Assembly: GCA_963678395.1 (NCBI GenBank)
Contig: OY782827.1
Span: forward strand, 310,001 to 374,000
DNA: 64,000 nt
DNA from: JAAYAE01 sp963678395
GTDB taxonomy: Bacteria; Bacillota; Negativicutes; Acidaminococcales; Acidaminococcaceae
Direction: 5' to 3'
The translations under genes were made by a program, and so were the position numbers. The notes beneath the pieces are model-generated. The model was not told the DNA's origin. It made no database searches and was given only the letters and a program-made list of their open reading frames with translations. Below, one piece after another: positions 8,769 to 15,887 of the stretch (the first letter of the stretch is position 1; the number at the start of each line of letters is the position of its first letter).

Positions 8769-8820
8769 TAATAGAAAAGAAGGGCTTCGCATTTTAGTGC
8801 GAAGCCCTTCTTTTCTATTA
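8769..8820 (+). terminator. Strong terminator after nifU
   Basis: A perfect 23-bp inverted repeat (left arm 8769-8791, right arm 8798-8820) with a 6-nt loop. The stem core is GAAGGGCTTCGCA / TGCGAAGCCCTTC, flanked by A-rich and T-rich tracts, so it could stop transcription from either strand. The next gene, beyond the repeat, is convergent. Confidence 0.9.
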
Positions 8821-8822
8821 TT

Positions 8823-9168
8823 GTGAAGTTGTGCTTTCAGCACAAGTGAAGTTATGCTCCGCATAAGTAAAGTGCGGCAGAGCCGCAATGAAGTGTTCGC
8901 AAGCGAACAGTTAAGGAAAGTTTTTTTCAAAAACTAAACTTACAAAAGCACTGGATTTAAGCTTTTCATCTTTGTTTTAATAAATTTAGTTTTCGTGTAC
9001 GAAAACATCCATAACTTAGCCGCAGGCTAACTTCACTGCTCGAAGAGCACTTCACTTGTAGCTCTGCTACAACTTCGCTGAAAACTTTGTTTTCACTTCA
9101 CTGCTCGCAGAGCACTTCACTTGCAACTTGTTGCAACTTCACTGGCAACTACGTTGCCACTTCACGGC
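8823..9168. repeat. Mosaic palindromic repeat, copy A
   Basis: A string of small hairpins joined by constant linkers. Left half, linker GTGAAGT: TTGTGC-TTTCA-GCACAA (8829-8845), TATGC-TCC-GCATA (8853-8865), TGCGGC-AGA-GCCGCA (8873-8887), GTTCGC-AA-GCGAAC (8895-8908). A constant core begins GTTAAGGAAAG and continues T-rich then A-rich to 8942. Right half: GTTTTCG-TGTA-CGAAAAC (8989-9006), TTAGCC-GCA-GGCTAA (9016-9030), then, with linker ACTTCAC, GCTC-GAA-GAGC (9038), TGTAGC-TCT-GCTACA (9057), GAAAAC-TTT-GTTTTC (9080), GCTC-GCA-GAGC (9103), TTGCAA-CTTG-TTGCAA (9121) and GGCAAC-TAC-GTTGCC (9144-9158). The linkers of the two halves are reverse complements. It fills the gap between two convergent genes. 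Confidence 0.93.
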
Positions 9169-9183
9169 CTTTATACTTTGCTA

Positions 9184-9762
9184 TTAGATCTTAAATTTCC
9201 AATTCTTCAGTACGCTCTGTGCCAGTGCTTTGTAGAGAAAAACTGTTAGTATAACGGAGAATACTCCACTAATAGCCATAGATACTGCGCAGTTTAAAGC
9301 TGATAGATAGGCGATTTGGTAAGGAATGCCTAATATAAAGTATTTAAAACCAAAGCGAATAAAAGGTTCAGTAAGGACGTTTAACACGCAACCAACAATT
9401 GCTGCTATTAAAACAATGCGACTTATTTTATTACTACTTGTTTCCGTAGTTAAATGATAAAGCTTATGTGCTACAAAGGCCACAGCCCAACCCAAAATAA
9501 ATTTTGCCAGGAAAGTCGGTGGAGCAGAAGTTGTATAACCTGCTAAAATATCTGCTAAGGTTAAACCAATAGCCCCTGATAAGGCCCCGTATTTGGCTCC
9601 TAAAAGCAACGCAGAAAGAATAATAAAAGTATGCCCAATATAAATCTTGCCGGTCAAGCCACCGCCCATAGGAATTTCAATGCGTAAGTAAGAAAAACAA
9701 ACAAAGGCCATAGCTGCAAACATGCCGGCTAAAGTTAGTTTCATAATATTTTCGTTTCTCAT
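9184..9762 (-). CDS. ECF transporter S component (substrate unknown)
   Basis: A 192-residue membrane protein with about six hydrophobic segments. The N-terminal pattern (LAGMFAAMAFVCFSYLRIEIP, then GKIYIGHTFIILSALLLGAKYGALSGAIG) is that of substrate-binding S components of energy-coupling-factor vitamin transporters. No EcfA or EcfT gene is nearby, so it would share a general ECF module encoded elsewhere (group II arrangement, inferred). The GGGGG at 9769-9773 supports the ATG at 9760-9762; an ATG six codons further in is possible. Mosaic repeats flank it on both sides, so the context gives no clue to the substrate. Confidence 0.75.
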   Translation of the reverse strand: MRNENIMKLTLAGMFAAMAFVCFSYLRIEIPMGGGLTGKIYIGHTFIILSALLLGAKYGALSGAIGLTLADILAGYTTSAPPTFLAKFILGWAVAFVAHKLYHLTTETSSNKISRIVLIAAIVGCVLNVLTEPFIRFGFKYFILGIPYQIAYLSALNCAVSMAISGVFSVILTVFLYKALAQSVLKNWKFKI

Positions 9763-9858
9763 AATATACCCCCTCTATATAAAATACTATACCAGTATAA
9801 ACAAAAGGGGGGCTTTTTAAAATACACAGTTTTTAAATGTTTATAGGGGACAGACAAC

Positions 9859-10382
9859 TTGCCCGAAGGGCAACTTAAGTTGAGTCTGCTTAGTCTCTCC
9901 TAGCAGGAGAGGTGGCATCAGCGGTTTTCTGATGACGAAGAGGTTTGTCAGGTGCAAGTGAAGTGCGGCAGAGCCGCAGTGAAGTGTTCGCAAGCGAACA
10001 GTTAAGGAAAGTTTTTTTTCAAAAACTAAAACTTACAAAAAAGATGTTTTTTTGTTTTATATTTGGTTTAAAATTTTCTTAGTTTTCGCATGCGAAAACA
10101 TCCATAACTTTCGAGCTTGCTCGAAAAGCTGCACTCAACGCAGTTGAAGCTGCACTTGCGAAGCAAACTGCACTTTGCCGCAGGCAAATCTGCACCTGTT
10201 TTATTAGTTCTTCGTTTTCGCATGCGAAAACATCAACAACTTAGCCAACGGCTAACTTCACTGCTCGAAGAGCACTTCACTTGTAGCTCTGCTACAACTT
10301 CACTGGCACCATAGTGCCACTTCACTGCTTTTATACTTCACTGGGAACTACGTTCCCTCTTCACGGCCTTTATACTTCACTG
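9859..10382. repeat. Mosaic palindromic repeat, copy B
   Basis: It starts with TTGCCC-GAA-GGGCAA (9859) and a module with CTCTCCT-AGC-AGGAGAG (9895-9911) and CATCAG/CTGATG (9917-9935). Then come GTGAAGT-linked hairpins, the GTTAAGGAAAG core (about 10010-10035), a GTTTTCGCATGCGAAAAC palindrome (10082-10099), TTTCGAGC-TTGCTCGAA, and CTGCAC-linked hairpins CAAC-GCA-GTTG, TTGC-GAA-GCAA and TTTGCC-GCA-GGCAAA. A second GTTTTCGCATGCGAAAAC (10214-10231) follows, then ACTTCAC-linked hairpins including GGCACC-ATA-GTGCC and GGGAAC-TAC-GTTCCC. The last linker supplies the stop codon of the GH18 fragment at 10377. Confidence 0.92.
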
Positions 10383-11263
10383 CTTTTTTTCTTTCAGCGC
10401 GTCGTCCAGTGCAGACCAAATATCAGGCGTTTCAAAGCCTTTGCGCCAACAGGCGATGCCGGCTAGATTATATTTATTTACAAGGGATGCTTTTAATTGC
10501 AGGGAACGTTTGTTTTCCTGCCAGACCTTGTAGTTTATGTTGTCTTCGCTATATTCTAAATAGTACTGTCCTTGGCTGTCTAACCATTGTGGGCGTATAT
10601 TTTTTTCGCTAATTAGTTTTTCCGCTTGTGGCATGGAAAGAGTTTTTCCAGTAACTTTACCTGTTACTTTATTTTGTTGCCAAATACGCATATAAAGCGG
10701 TAAACCAAGCACTAGTTTTTCAGCAGGAATATTTTTCAAAGTACTTTCCAGCCCTTTTTTAACCCAATTAATAGAAGCTGTAGACCCCATGCTTTGTGAG
10801 TGGGGATGATGTTCATCATAAGCCATAAGCATAACATAATCTAAAGTTTCACCTAGTGCCTTGCGGTCATAGCAATTAGACCAATAAGGTTCACCACTAG
10901 GCACAGTAATATCCATGGAAACGATTAGTTTTTGCTTTTTTAGTGCAACAGTAATTTCTTTTACAAAATTAGTAAGCAAATCTCTGTCATTGTCCTCAAT
11001 ATTTTCAAAATCAAGATTATAACCATCTAGCTGATATTGTTCAGCATAGGCTAGCATTTGCTCTATGACATAAGAGCGGGCGGTTTTGCTTTGTAGCACA
11101 CTGTGAGTAATGGCAGGATCAAAACTATTAGTAATTAGTGCCCAAATTTTATAACCTTTTTTGTGCACAAGTTTGGCATACGCAGGGTTTGCTTTATTTT
11201 TGACAAAACCATTAACATTAATAATATCAAACCAACAGGGAGAAACAATATTCACTCCCTTTA
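10377..11263 (-). pseudogene. GH18-family glycosidase, 3' portion of an IS-interrupted gene
   Basis: About 292 residues of a glycoside hydrolase family 18 barrel like the YaaH/SleL-type peptidoglycan hydrolases. DGYNLDFENIED (about residues 77-88) carries the catalytic glutamate of the DxxDxDxE motif; an asparagine replaces the middle aspartate, as in YaaH-like members. LDYVMLMAYDEHHP and KLVLGLPLYMRIW are further family strands. The 5' part with the signal peptide lies beyond the IS element at 12597-12767. Removing the IS and one copy of its CTTTA target duplication rejoins the frame as LLPPIKGVNIVSPCWF. A GTG at 11255 could start a truncated cytoplasmic product, but no secretion signal would remain. 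Confidence 0.88.
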
Positions 11264-11332
11264 TGAAGTGGTAACATCTAAGTGGACACTTAAACCACTG
11301 GTGACTTAGTGTTATAATTTTGTAAAAAAGCG

Positions 11333-11680
11333 GTGAAAATAATGGGCCTCAAAGGTGGAAATAAGAGATATTTTAGCAAGGAATTTAAATTATCAGTTGT
11401 GCAGAGAAATTTAGCTGGCGAAAGCAGTGGGAAACTATCCAAACAACTTAATTTAGATAAATCGCTAATTTGTTACTGGGCAAGAATATATAGAGATAAA
11501 GGGGAATCTGGACTAGAATCCAAGAGACGTCCTGGAAATCCTCTTGCTACATATCAAAACAGAAAAACGCTATCCATCGAAGAACACCTTAGATATGAGC
11601 TGGCTAAAAAAGATATCGAGCTTGCAAAACTAAAAAAAATATTAGAATATCAGAGGGGGCATGTCAAGGCAGGAAATTAA
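11333..11680 (+). CDS. IS3-family transposase OrfA (helix-turn-helix protein)
   Basis: A 115-residue basic protein with an N-terminal helix-turn-helix (FSKEFKLSVVQRNLAGESSG to LNLDKSLICYWARIYRD). The C-terminal leucine-zipper-like helix LRYELAKKDIELAKLKKILEYQRG is typical of IS150-group OrfA. The start may be GTG 11333 or ATG 11342. Near its end is a slippery A_AAA_AAA (CTAAAAAAAAT, about 11631-11640), where ribosomes could shift -1 into the orfB frame and make the OrfAB transposase. Confidence 0.9.
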   Translation: MKIMGLKGGNKRYFSKEFKLSVVQRNLAGESSGKLSKQLNLDKSLICYWARIYRDKGESGLESKRRPGNPLATYQNRKTLSIEEHLRYELAKKDIELAKLKKILEYQRGHVKAGN

Positions 11681-11685
11681 TACGA

Positions 11686-12555
11686 TTGTATTTCGAGGCG
11701 ATATTCGAATTAAGTGACCGTTATTCTGTAGTATGGTTATGTAAACAGTTTTCGGTATCTAGAGCTGGATATTATAACTGGATAAAACATAAAAATCGTC
11801 CCAATACATATGAGTTACAGCGGCAAGAAATTATATTATTTATACGTAAAATTCATGAAGAAAAACCCAGCTATGGCTATCGCAGAATTCGTAATCGAAT
11901 TTTGAAAGATACCGGATGGCATATTTGTCTCCCGAGGGTGCTCTCTTGCATGCAAAGTATTGGCATCCAGTCTAAGGCACGAAAAAAGAAACACTGGGGC
12001 GGTGTTGGAAAAGAGCATAATATCTTTAAAAATATTCTAAACCGCAATTTCACGGCTAAGAGACCACTACAAAAGGTTGTAACAGATATTACCGAATTCT
12101 ACTGGCATGGCAGAAAATGCTTCTTTACATGTTACTTAGATTTATTTAATAATGAAATGGTGTCTTGGAATTTTGGTTTTCGTGAAGACCTGCCTTTTGT
12201 TCTTAAACCACTAACAGATCTCTTAGTTTTAATTGGAAAGGCTGCTGGTTCAGAGCCAACAATACTGCATTCCGATCAAGGTTCACAGTATAGCTCGCCT
12301 GCTTTCACAACGCTTTTGAAGAGATATGGCATTATCCAGAGTATGTCTCGTGCGGGAACGCCACATGATAATGCTGTTATTGAGAGTTTTTTCGGTTGGT
12401 TCAAAGAAGAATTGAACTTGGATTTCCATTTCAAGAAAGCAAACGATATTTTTATTGTTGTTCATCAAGCTGTAGACTATTTTAATATGCAAAGGCCTGT
12501 TGCTAAACTGCAATATAAATCTCCCATACAGTTTCGTCTAGATAGGTGCAACTAA
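11686..12555 (+). CDS. IS3-family transposase OrfB (DDE integrase core)
   Basis: About 289 residues. An N-terminal helical HTH_21-like region (VSRAGYYNWIKH, EKPSYGYRRIRNRI) is followed by the rve integrase core. The catalytic triad is visible as the aspartates in VTDITEF and LHSDQGSQY and the glutamate in HDNAVIESFFGWFKEE. The frame is open upstream through the slippery A run in orfA, so the working protein is probably the OrfAB fusion made by -1 frameshifting. The TTG at 11686 is only the first start-like codon in this frame. Confidence 0.92.
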   Translation: MYFEAIFELSDRYSVVWLCKQFSVSRAGYYNWIKHKNRPNTYELQRQEIILFIRKIHEEKPSYGYRRIRNRILKDTGWHICLPRVLSCMQSIGIQSKARKKKHWGGVGKEHNIFKNILNRNFTAKRPLQKVVTDITEFYWHGRKCFFTCYLDLFNNEMVSWNFGFREDLPFVLKPLTDLLVLIGKAAGSEPTILHSDQGSQYSSPAFTTLLKRYGIIQSMSRAGTPHDNAVIESFFGWFKEELNLDFHFKKANDIFIVVHQAVDYFNMQRPVAKLQYKSPIQFRLDRCN

Positions 12556-12596
12556 TTATTAGTGGTTATAGTGTCCTTTTTATATTGACCACTTCA

Positions 12597-12767
12597 CTTT
12601 ATTGGAGGCAGTAACGCAAAATTATCAGCTGTTTTTATAAAAGTAGGTTGCCAGACTAGATTAACCTTTGTCTTTCTATCTATTGTTTTTAGTTCACTCG
12701 CAAAAGCTAGTGAACTGCTTAGACAAAACAAAAGCAACATTAAAATTACTAGTTTAAATTTTCGCAT
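12597..12767 (-). pseudogene. GH18-family glycosidase, 5' portion (signal peptide) cut off by the IS
   Basis: Begins at an ATG (12765-12767) behind a GGGAG ribosome site and encodes a lipidless signal peptide (MRKFKLVILMLLLFCLSSS then LAFASE). A short mature region, KVNLVWQPTFIKTADNFALL, ends in LPPIK at the IS junction. The phrase NLVWQ ahead of the barrel is typical of secreted YaaH-like GH18 proteins. Reading on into the IS gives an immediate stop. Joined to 10377-11263 it forms one open frame of about 350 residues. Confidence 0.88.
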
Positions 12768-12882
12768 AAAATTCTCCCGGTATTTTAGAATATGAACCAT
12801 ACAAATATGATACAATTATAGTCTAACAGGTCATACTAAAAAGTGCTATAATTAAAAATAAATATAAAAAGGATGGATATTA

Positions 12883-13450
12883 ATGGCAGAAATAACAAGA
12901 GAAGAAGCATGGAAACTACTTACGGAATTTAACAAAGAGCCTTTTCATTTTCAGCACGCCGAAACGGTAGAGGGTTGCATGCGTTATTTTGCTAAAGCCC
13001 TAGGTTATAGCGATGAAGTAGACTTTTGGTCTAATGTTGGTTTATTGCACGATTTGGATTTTGAGTTGTATCCTGAAGAACACTGTAAAAAAGCACAAGA
13101 AATCATGAATGAACGTGGCTTAGATCCTAAGCTTATTCATGCGGTTGCCAGCCATGGTTATGGACTTTGTTGCGATGTAGAACCGATTCATGAAATGGAA
13201 AAGGTGTTATTTGCCGTTGATGAATTGTCAGGGCTTATAGGGGCAACGGCATTAATGCGTCCTTCCAAAAGTGTGCAGGATATGGAACTAAAATCTGTCA
13301 AGAAAAAAATTTAAAGACAAACATTTTGCTGCCGGTTGTAATCGTGAGGTTATCAAAACAGGTGCGGAACGTTTAGGCTGGGACTTGGATAAACTTATTA
13401 CTGAGACTATCTTAGCTATGCGTACTTGTGAAAAATCTGCTAAACCTTAA
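12883..13450 (+). pseudogene. HD-domain hydrolase, frameshifted in an A7 run
   Basis: The first 143 codons (12883-13314) encode an HD-superfamily metal-dependent phosphohydrolase: FQHAETVEGCMRYFAKAL, then LLHDLDFELYPEEH, ASHGYG and FAVDELSGLIGA. The frame stops in TAA (13312-13314) right after an A7 run (13303-13309). Removing one A continues the protein as KFKDKHFAAGCNREVIKTG through to TAA at 13448-13450, the expected C-terminal end (about 188 residues). All metal-binding motifs precede the shift, so the short product might still fold. The product's substrate is unknown. A TATAAT at 12847-12852 could be the -10 box. Confidence 0.85.
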
Positions 13451-13475
13451 TAAACAATTTGATAAAAATTTTTGG

Positions 13476-13506
13476 TCGCTTGCCCTTCGGGGTGGGCGAT
13501 TTTTTT
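13476..13506 (+). terminator. Terminator after the HD-domain gene
   Basis: TCGCTTGCCC (13476-13485), TTCG tetraloop, GGGTGGGCGA (13490-13499), then seven T. The stem contains G-T pairs but is long and capped by a stable UUCG loop. Confidence 0.85.
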
Positions 13507-13584
13507 GTATGAGAGTTTTGGAATAAGGAAAAAGGATAATATAGAAGGAATGTCGAAATCCACCTATATTAAGGAGATGATAAC

Positions 13585-14982
13585 ATGTCAGTTTTAGCTG
13601 CTTTTATGGTTCCTCATCCACCACTTATTGTGCCTGAGGTTGGCCAAGGTGAGGAAAAGGGCATAGCTTCTACTACTGCTGCCTACAGGCAGGTGGCACA
13701 AAAAATACAGGAACTTGCTCCTGAAACCATTATTATTACTACGCCACATAGCATCATGTATTCTGATTACTTACATATATCGCCTGGAGAAGGCGCAAAA
13801 GGAAGCTTTGCTCAATTTGGGGCGCCTCAGGTGCAGTTTGAGGTCAACTACGATCAGGAACTTGTGAGAGAGATTTGTGCTTTAGGGCAGAAAATACATT
13901 TAAGCGTCGGTACGGAAGGTGAGCGAGATGCTAAATTAGACCATGCTACCATGGTGCCCTTATATTTTGTTAACAAGTTATATACGAATTATAAATTAGT
14001 GCGCATAGAGTTAGCAGGTTTGCCGTTGACTGATCACTATAAATTAGGGCAATTACTACAAAAAGCCATAAATAAATTACACCGTTCTGCAGTAATTATT
14101 GCCAGTGGTGATTTGTCGCATCGTCTAAAAAAAGATGGTCCCTATGGTTTTAACTCTGCAGGACCTAAATACGATGCTCGTATTATGCAAGTTATGAGTG
14201 CAGGGGATTTTTTAGAACTTTTCGGATTTTCTGCGTCTTTGTGCGAAGAAGCAGGCGAATGTGGACATCGTTCTTTTACTATTATGGCTGGAGCCTTAGA
14301 TAAAATGGCAGTACAAGCTCGCCGGCTTTCCTATGAAGGTCCTTTTGGAGTGGGCTACGGGGTAGTTGAGTTTATTCCTATAAAGATAGACCCGGCACGC
14401 AATTTTTTGGAGCAGTATCCAGCCTATAGTGCTAAAATACTAGCTGATAAAAAAAGTCGAGAAGATCCCTATGTACGTTTAGCGCGCACCGCCTTGGAAC
14501 TTTATATAACAAAAAAAGAAATTGGCACGGTTCCACGAGATATACCACAGGAAATGCTAGAAAAACAGGCGGGAGCATTTTTTTCTTTGAAAAAAAACGG
14601 TACCTTGCGTGGTTGTATTGGAACTATTGAGCCTATGCGTGCTAATCTGGCTAAAGAAATTATGGCTAATGCGATTAGTGCGGGCACGCAAGATCCCCGT
14701 TTTTTGGCAGTGCAGCCCGAAGAGTTAGAAGAGTTAGTAGAGTTGGAATATAGTGTTGATGTGTTGGGAGCCTTGGAAACAATTTCTTCTACCAAGGAAC
14801 TAGATGTTAAACGTTATGGCGTTATTGTGACTAAAGGCAGTCGTAGTGGCTTGCTTTTGCCAAATTTAGAGGGAATTGACACTATTGAACAGCAAATAGA
14901 TATCGCAAAGCAAAAAGCTGGTATTCGTCAGGAAGAAACAGGTATTTCTCTACAACGTTTTGAAGTTGTAAGACATAAGTGA
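13585..14982 (+). CDS. AmmeMemoRadiSam proteins B and A fused (LigB/MEMO-like + AMMECR1)
   Basis: A 465-residue two-domain protein. Residues 1-270 resemble class III extradiol dioxygenase LigB and MEMO-like proteins (MVPHPPLIVPEVG, ITTPHSIMYSDY, DHATMVPLYFV, IIASGDLSH, GECGHRSFTIM), with metal-type histidines retained. Residues 290-465 are an AMMECR1 domain (LARTALELYI, GAFFSLKKNGTLRGCIGTIEP, DPRFLAVQPEEL, EYSVDVLG, GLLLPNLEGIDT). The radical SAM partner starts 10 bases downstream, so the full AmmeMemoRadiSam set is in two genes. The reaction of this conserved system is, to my knowledge, not established. AAGGAGATG precedes the ATG. Confidence 0.9.
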   Translation: MSVLAAFMVPHPPLIVPEVGQGEEKGIASTTAAYRQVAQKIQELAPETIIITTPHSIMYSDYLHISPGEGAKGSFAQFGAPQVQFEVNYDQELVREICALGQKIHLSVGTEGERDAKLDHATMVPLYFVNKLYTNYKLVRIELAGLPLTDHYKLGQLLQKAINKLHRSAVIIASGDLSHRLKKDGPYGFNSAGPKYDARIMQVMSAGDFLELFGFSASLCEEAGECGHRSFTIMAGALDKMAVQARRLSYEGPFGVGYGVVEFIPIKIDPARNFLEQYPAYSAKILADKKSREDPYVRLARTALELYITKKEIGTVPRDIPQEMLEKQAGAFFSLKKNGTLRGCIGTIEPMRANLAKEIMANAISAGTQDPRFLAVQPEELEELVELEYSVDVLGALETISSTKELDVKRYGVIVTKGSRSGLLLPNLEGIDTIEQQIDIAKQKAGIRQEETGISLQRFEVVRHK

Positions 14983-14992
14983 GGCGTTTAAA

Positions 14993-15820
14993 ATGTTAGT
15001 AACTTGTAACGTTTGCATGCATCATTGTAAATTGGAAAGTGGTAAAATTGGCATCTGCCGTGCCAGAAACAATGAACAGGACAAGATTGTCTCTATTAAT
15101 TATGGAAAACTTACATCCCTAGCCTTAGACCCTATTGAGAAAAAAACCTTAGCAAGGTTTTATCCAAAAAGCTTTATTTTATCAGTAGGTAGTTTTGGCT
15201 GTAATTTACGTTGTCCATTTTGCCAAAACTTTGGTATTTCTATGGCCACAGAAAAAGATGTAAACACAAAATTCGTTTCTCCTCAGCAACTGGCAGAGCA
15301 GGCATTAGAGCTGACTAAACAGGGAAATATAGGTGTAGCTTTTACTTATAATGCACCTTTAATAGGCTATGAATATGTTATAGATACGGCAAAAATACTA
15401 CAGGAGTTAGGTCTTAAAACTGTAGTAGTTACTAATGGTTATGTAACAGAAGAAATAGCAGGCAAAGTTTTGCCCTACATTGATGCAGTTAATATTGACC
15501 TAAAGGGTTTTACTGATAAATATTATAAAAAATTAGGTGGAGATTTGCTTACGGTCAAAAAATTCATAAAATTGGCGGCCTCCCAATGCCAGGTGGAACT
15601 TACAACTTTAATAGTACCGGGAGAAAATGATACTAAAGAAGAAATGCAGGCTTTGTCTGCTTGGATAGCTAAGGTAGATAATGAAATTCCCTTGCATGTA
15701 AGCAGGTTTTTTCCTAGCTATAATATGGTAAATATAGAGGCTACTCCCATCACGCAAATATATGCACTGGCAAAGGCAGCAAAGAAGAACTTGTTATATG
15801 TCTATACCGGAAATTGTTAA
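14993..15820 (+). CDS. amrS: AmmeMemoRadiSam system radical SAM enzyme
   Basis: A 275-residue radical SAM protein. The N-terminus has an extra cysteine set (CNVCMHHCKLESGKIGIC), followed by the cluster motif in GCNLRCPFCQNFGIS (CxxxCxxC, about residues 67-81). The barrel continues with AFTYNAPLIGYEY and VNIDLKGFTDKYYKKLGG. This layout, like a pyruvate-formate-lyase activase, is that of the AmrS component. Its position directly after the fused MEMO/AMMECR1 gene confirms the assignment to the system; the modified substrate is unknown. The C-terminal VSRFFPSYNM stretch is also typical. Confidence 0.92.
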   Translation: MLVTCNVCMHHCKLESGKIGICRARNNEQDKIVSINYGKLTSLALDPIEKKTLARFYPKSFILSVGSFGCNLRCPFCQNFGISMATEKDVNTKFVSPQQLAEQALELTKQGNIGVAFTYNAPLIGYEYVIDTAKILQELGLKTVVVTNGYVTEEIAGKVLPYIDAVNIDLKGFTDKYYKKLGGDLLTVKKFIKLAASQCQVELTTLIVPGENDTKEEMQALSAWIAKVDNEIPLHVSRFFPSYNMVNIEATPITQIYALAKAAKKNLLYVYTGNC

Positions 15821-15887
15821 AAATAATTATTGCTGGCTCGGTTTCTGGGAAAAATGCTATAATATACACTACATACAGGAGGTGCTT

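Larger units (their letters stand above)
11264..12596 (+). mobile_element. IS3-family insertion sequence (IS150-like), 1333 bp
   Basis: The element runs from TGAAGTGGT to ACCACTTCA, the TG...CA ends usual in IS3 elements. Its imperfect terminal repeats extend about 36 bases inward and share GGACACT and AACCACT blocks. It is flanked by a 5-bp target duplication CTTTA (11259-11263 and 12597-12601). Inside are orfA and orfB, the latter in the -1 frame. Both genes and ends look intact, so it is probably still active. It sits in the GH18 gene in opposite orientation. Confidence 0.95.

Noticed and set aside
8823..9168. CRISPR array
   Set aside because: The constant parts are only 7-8 bases, the variable parts are palindromes rather than spacers, and no cas genes are in the window.
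10117..10314. Open frame of 65 codons on + inside mosaic repeat B
   Set aside because: It is made only of linkers and hairpins, has no ribosome site, and the same kind of frame recurs in other copies.
12588..12600. IS3 end ACCACTTCAC as origin of the ACTTCAC linker
   Set aside because: The shared 7 bases are short, the rest of the IS end is unlike the repeat, and the repeats carry no IS remnants.
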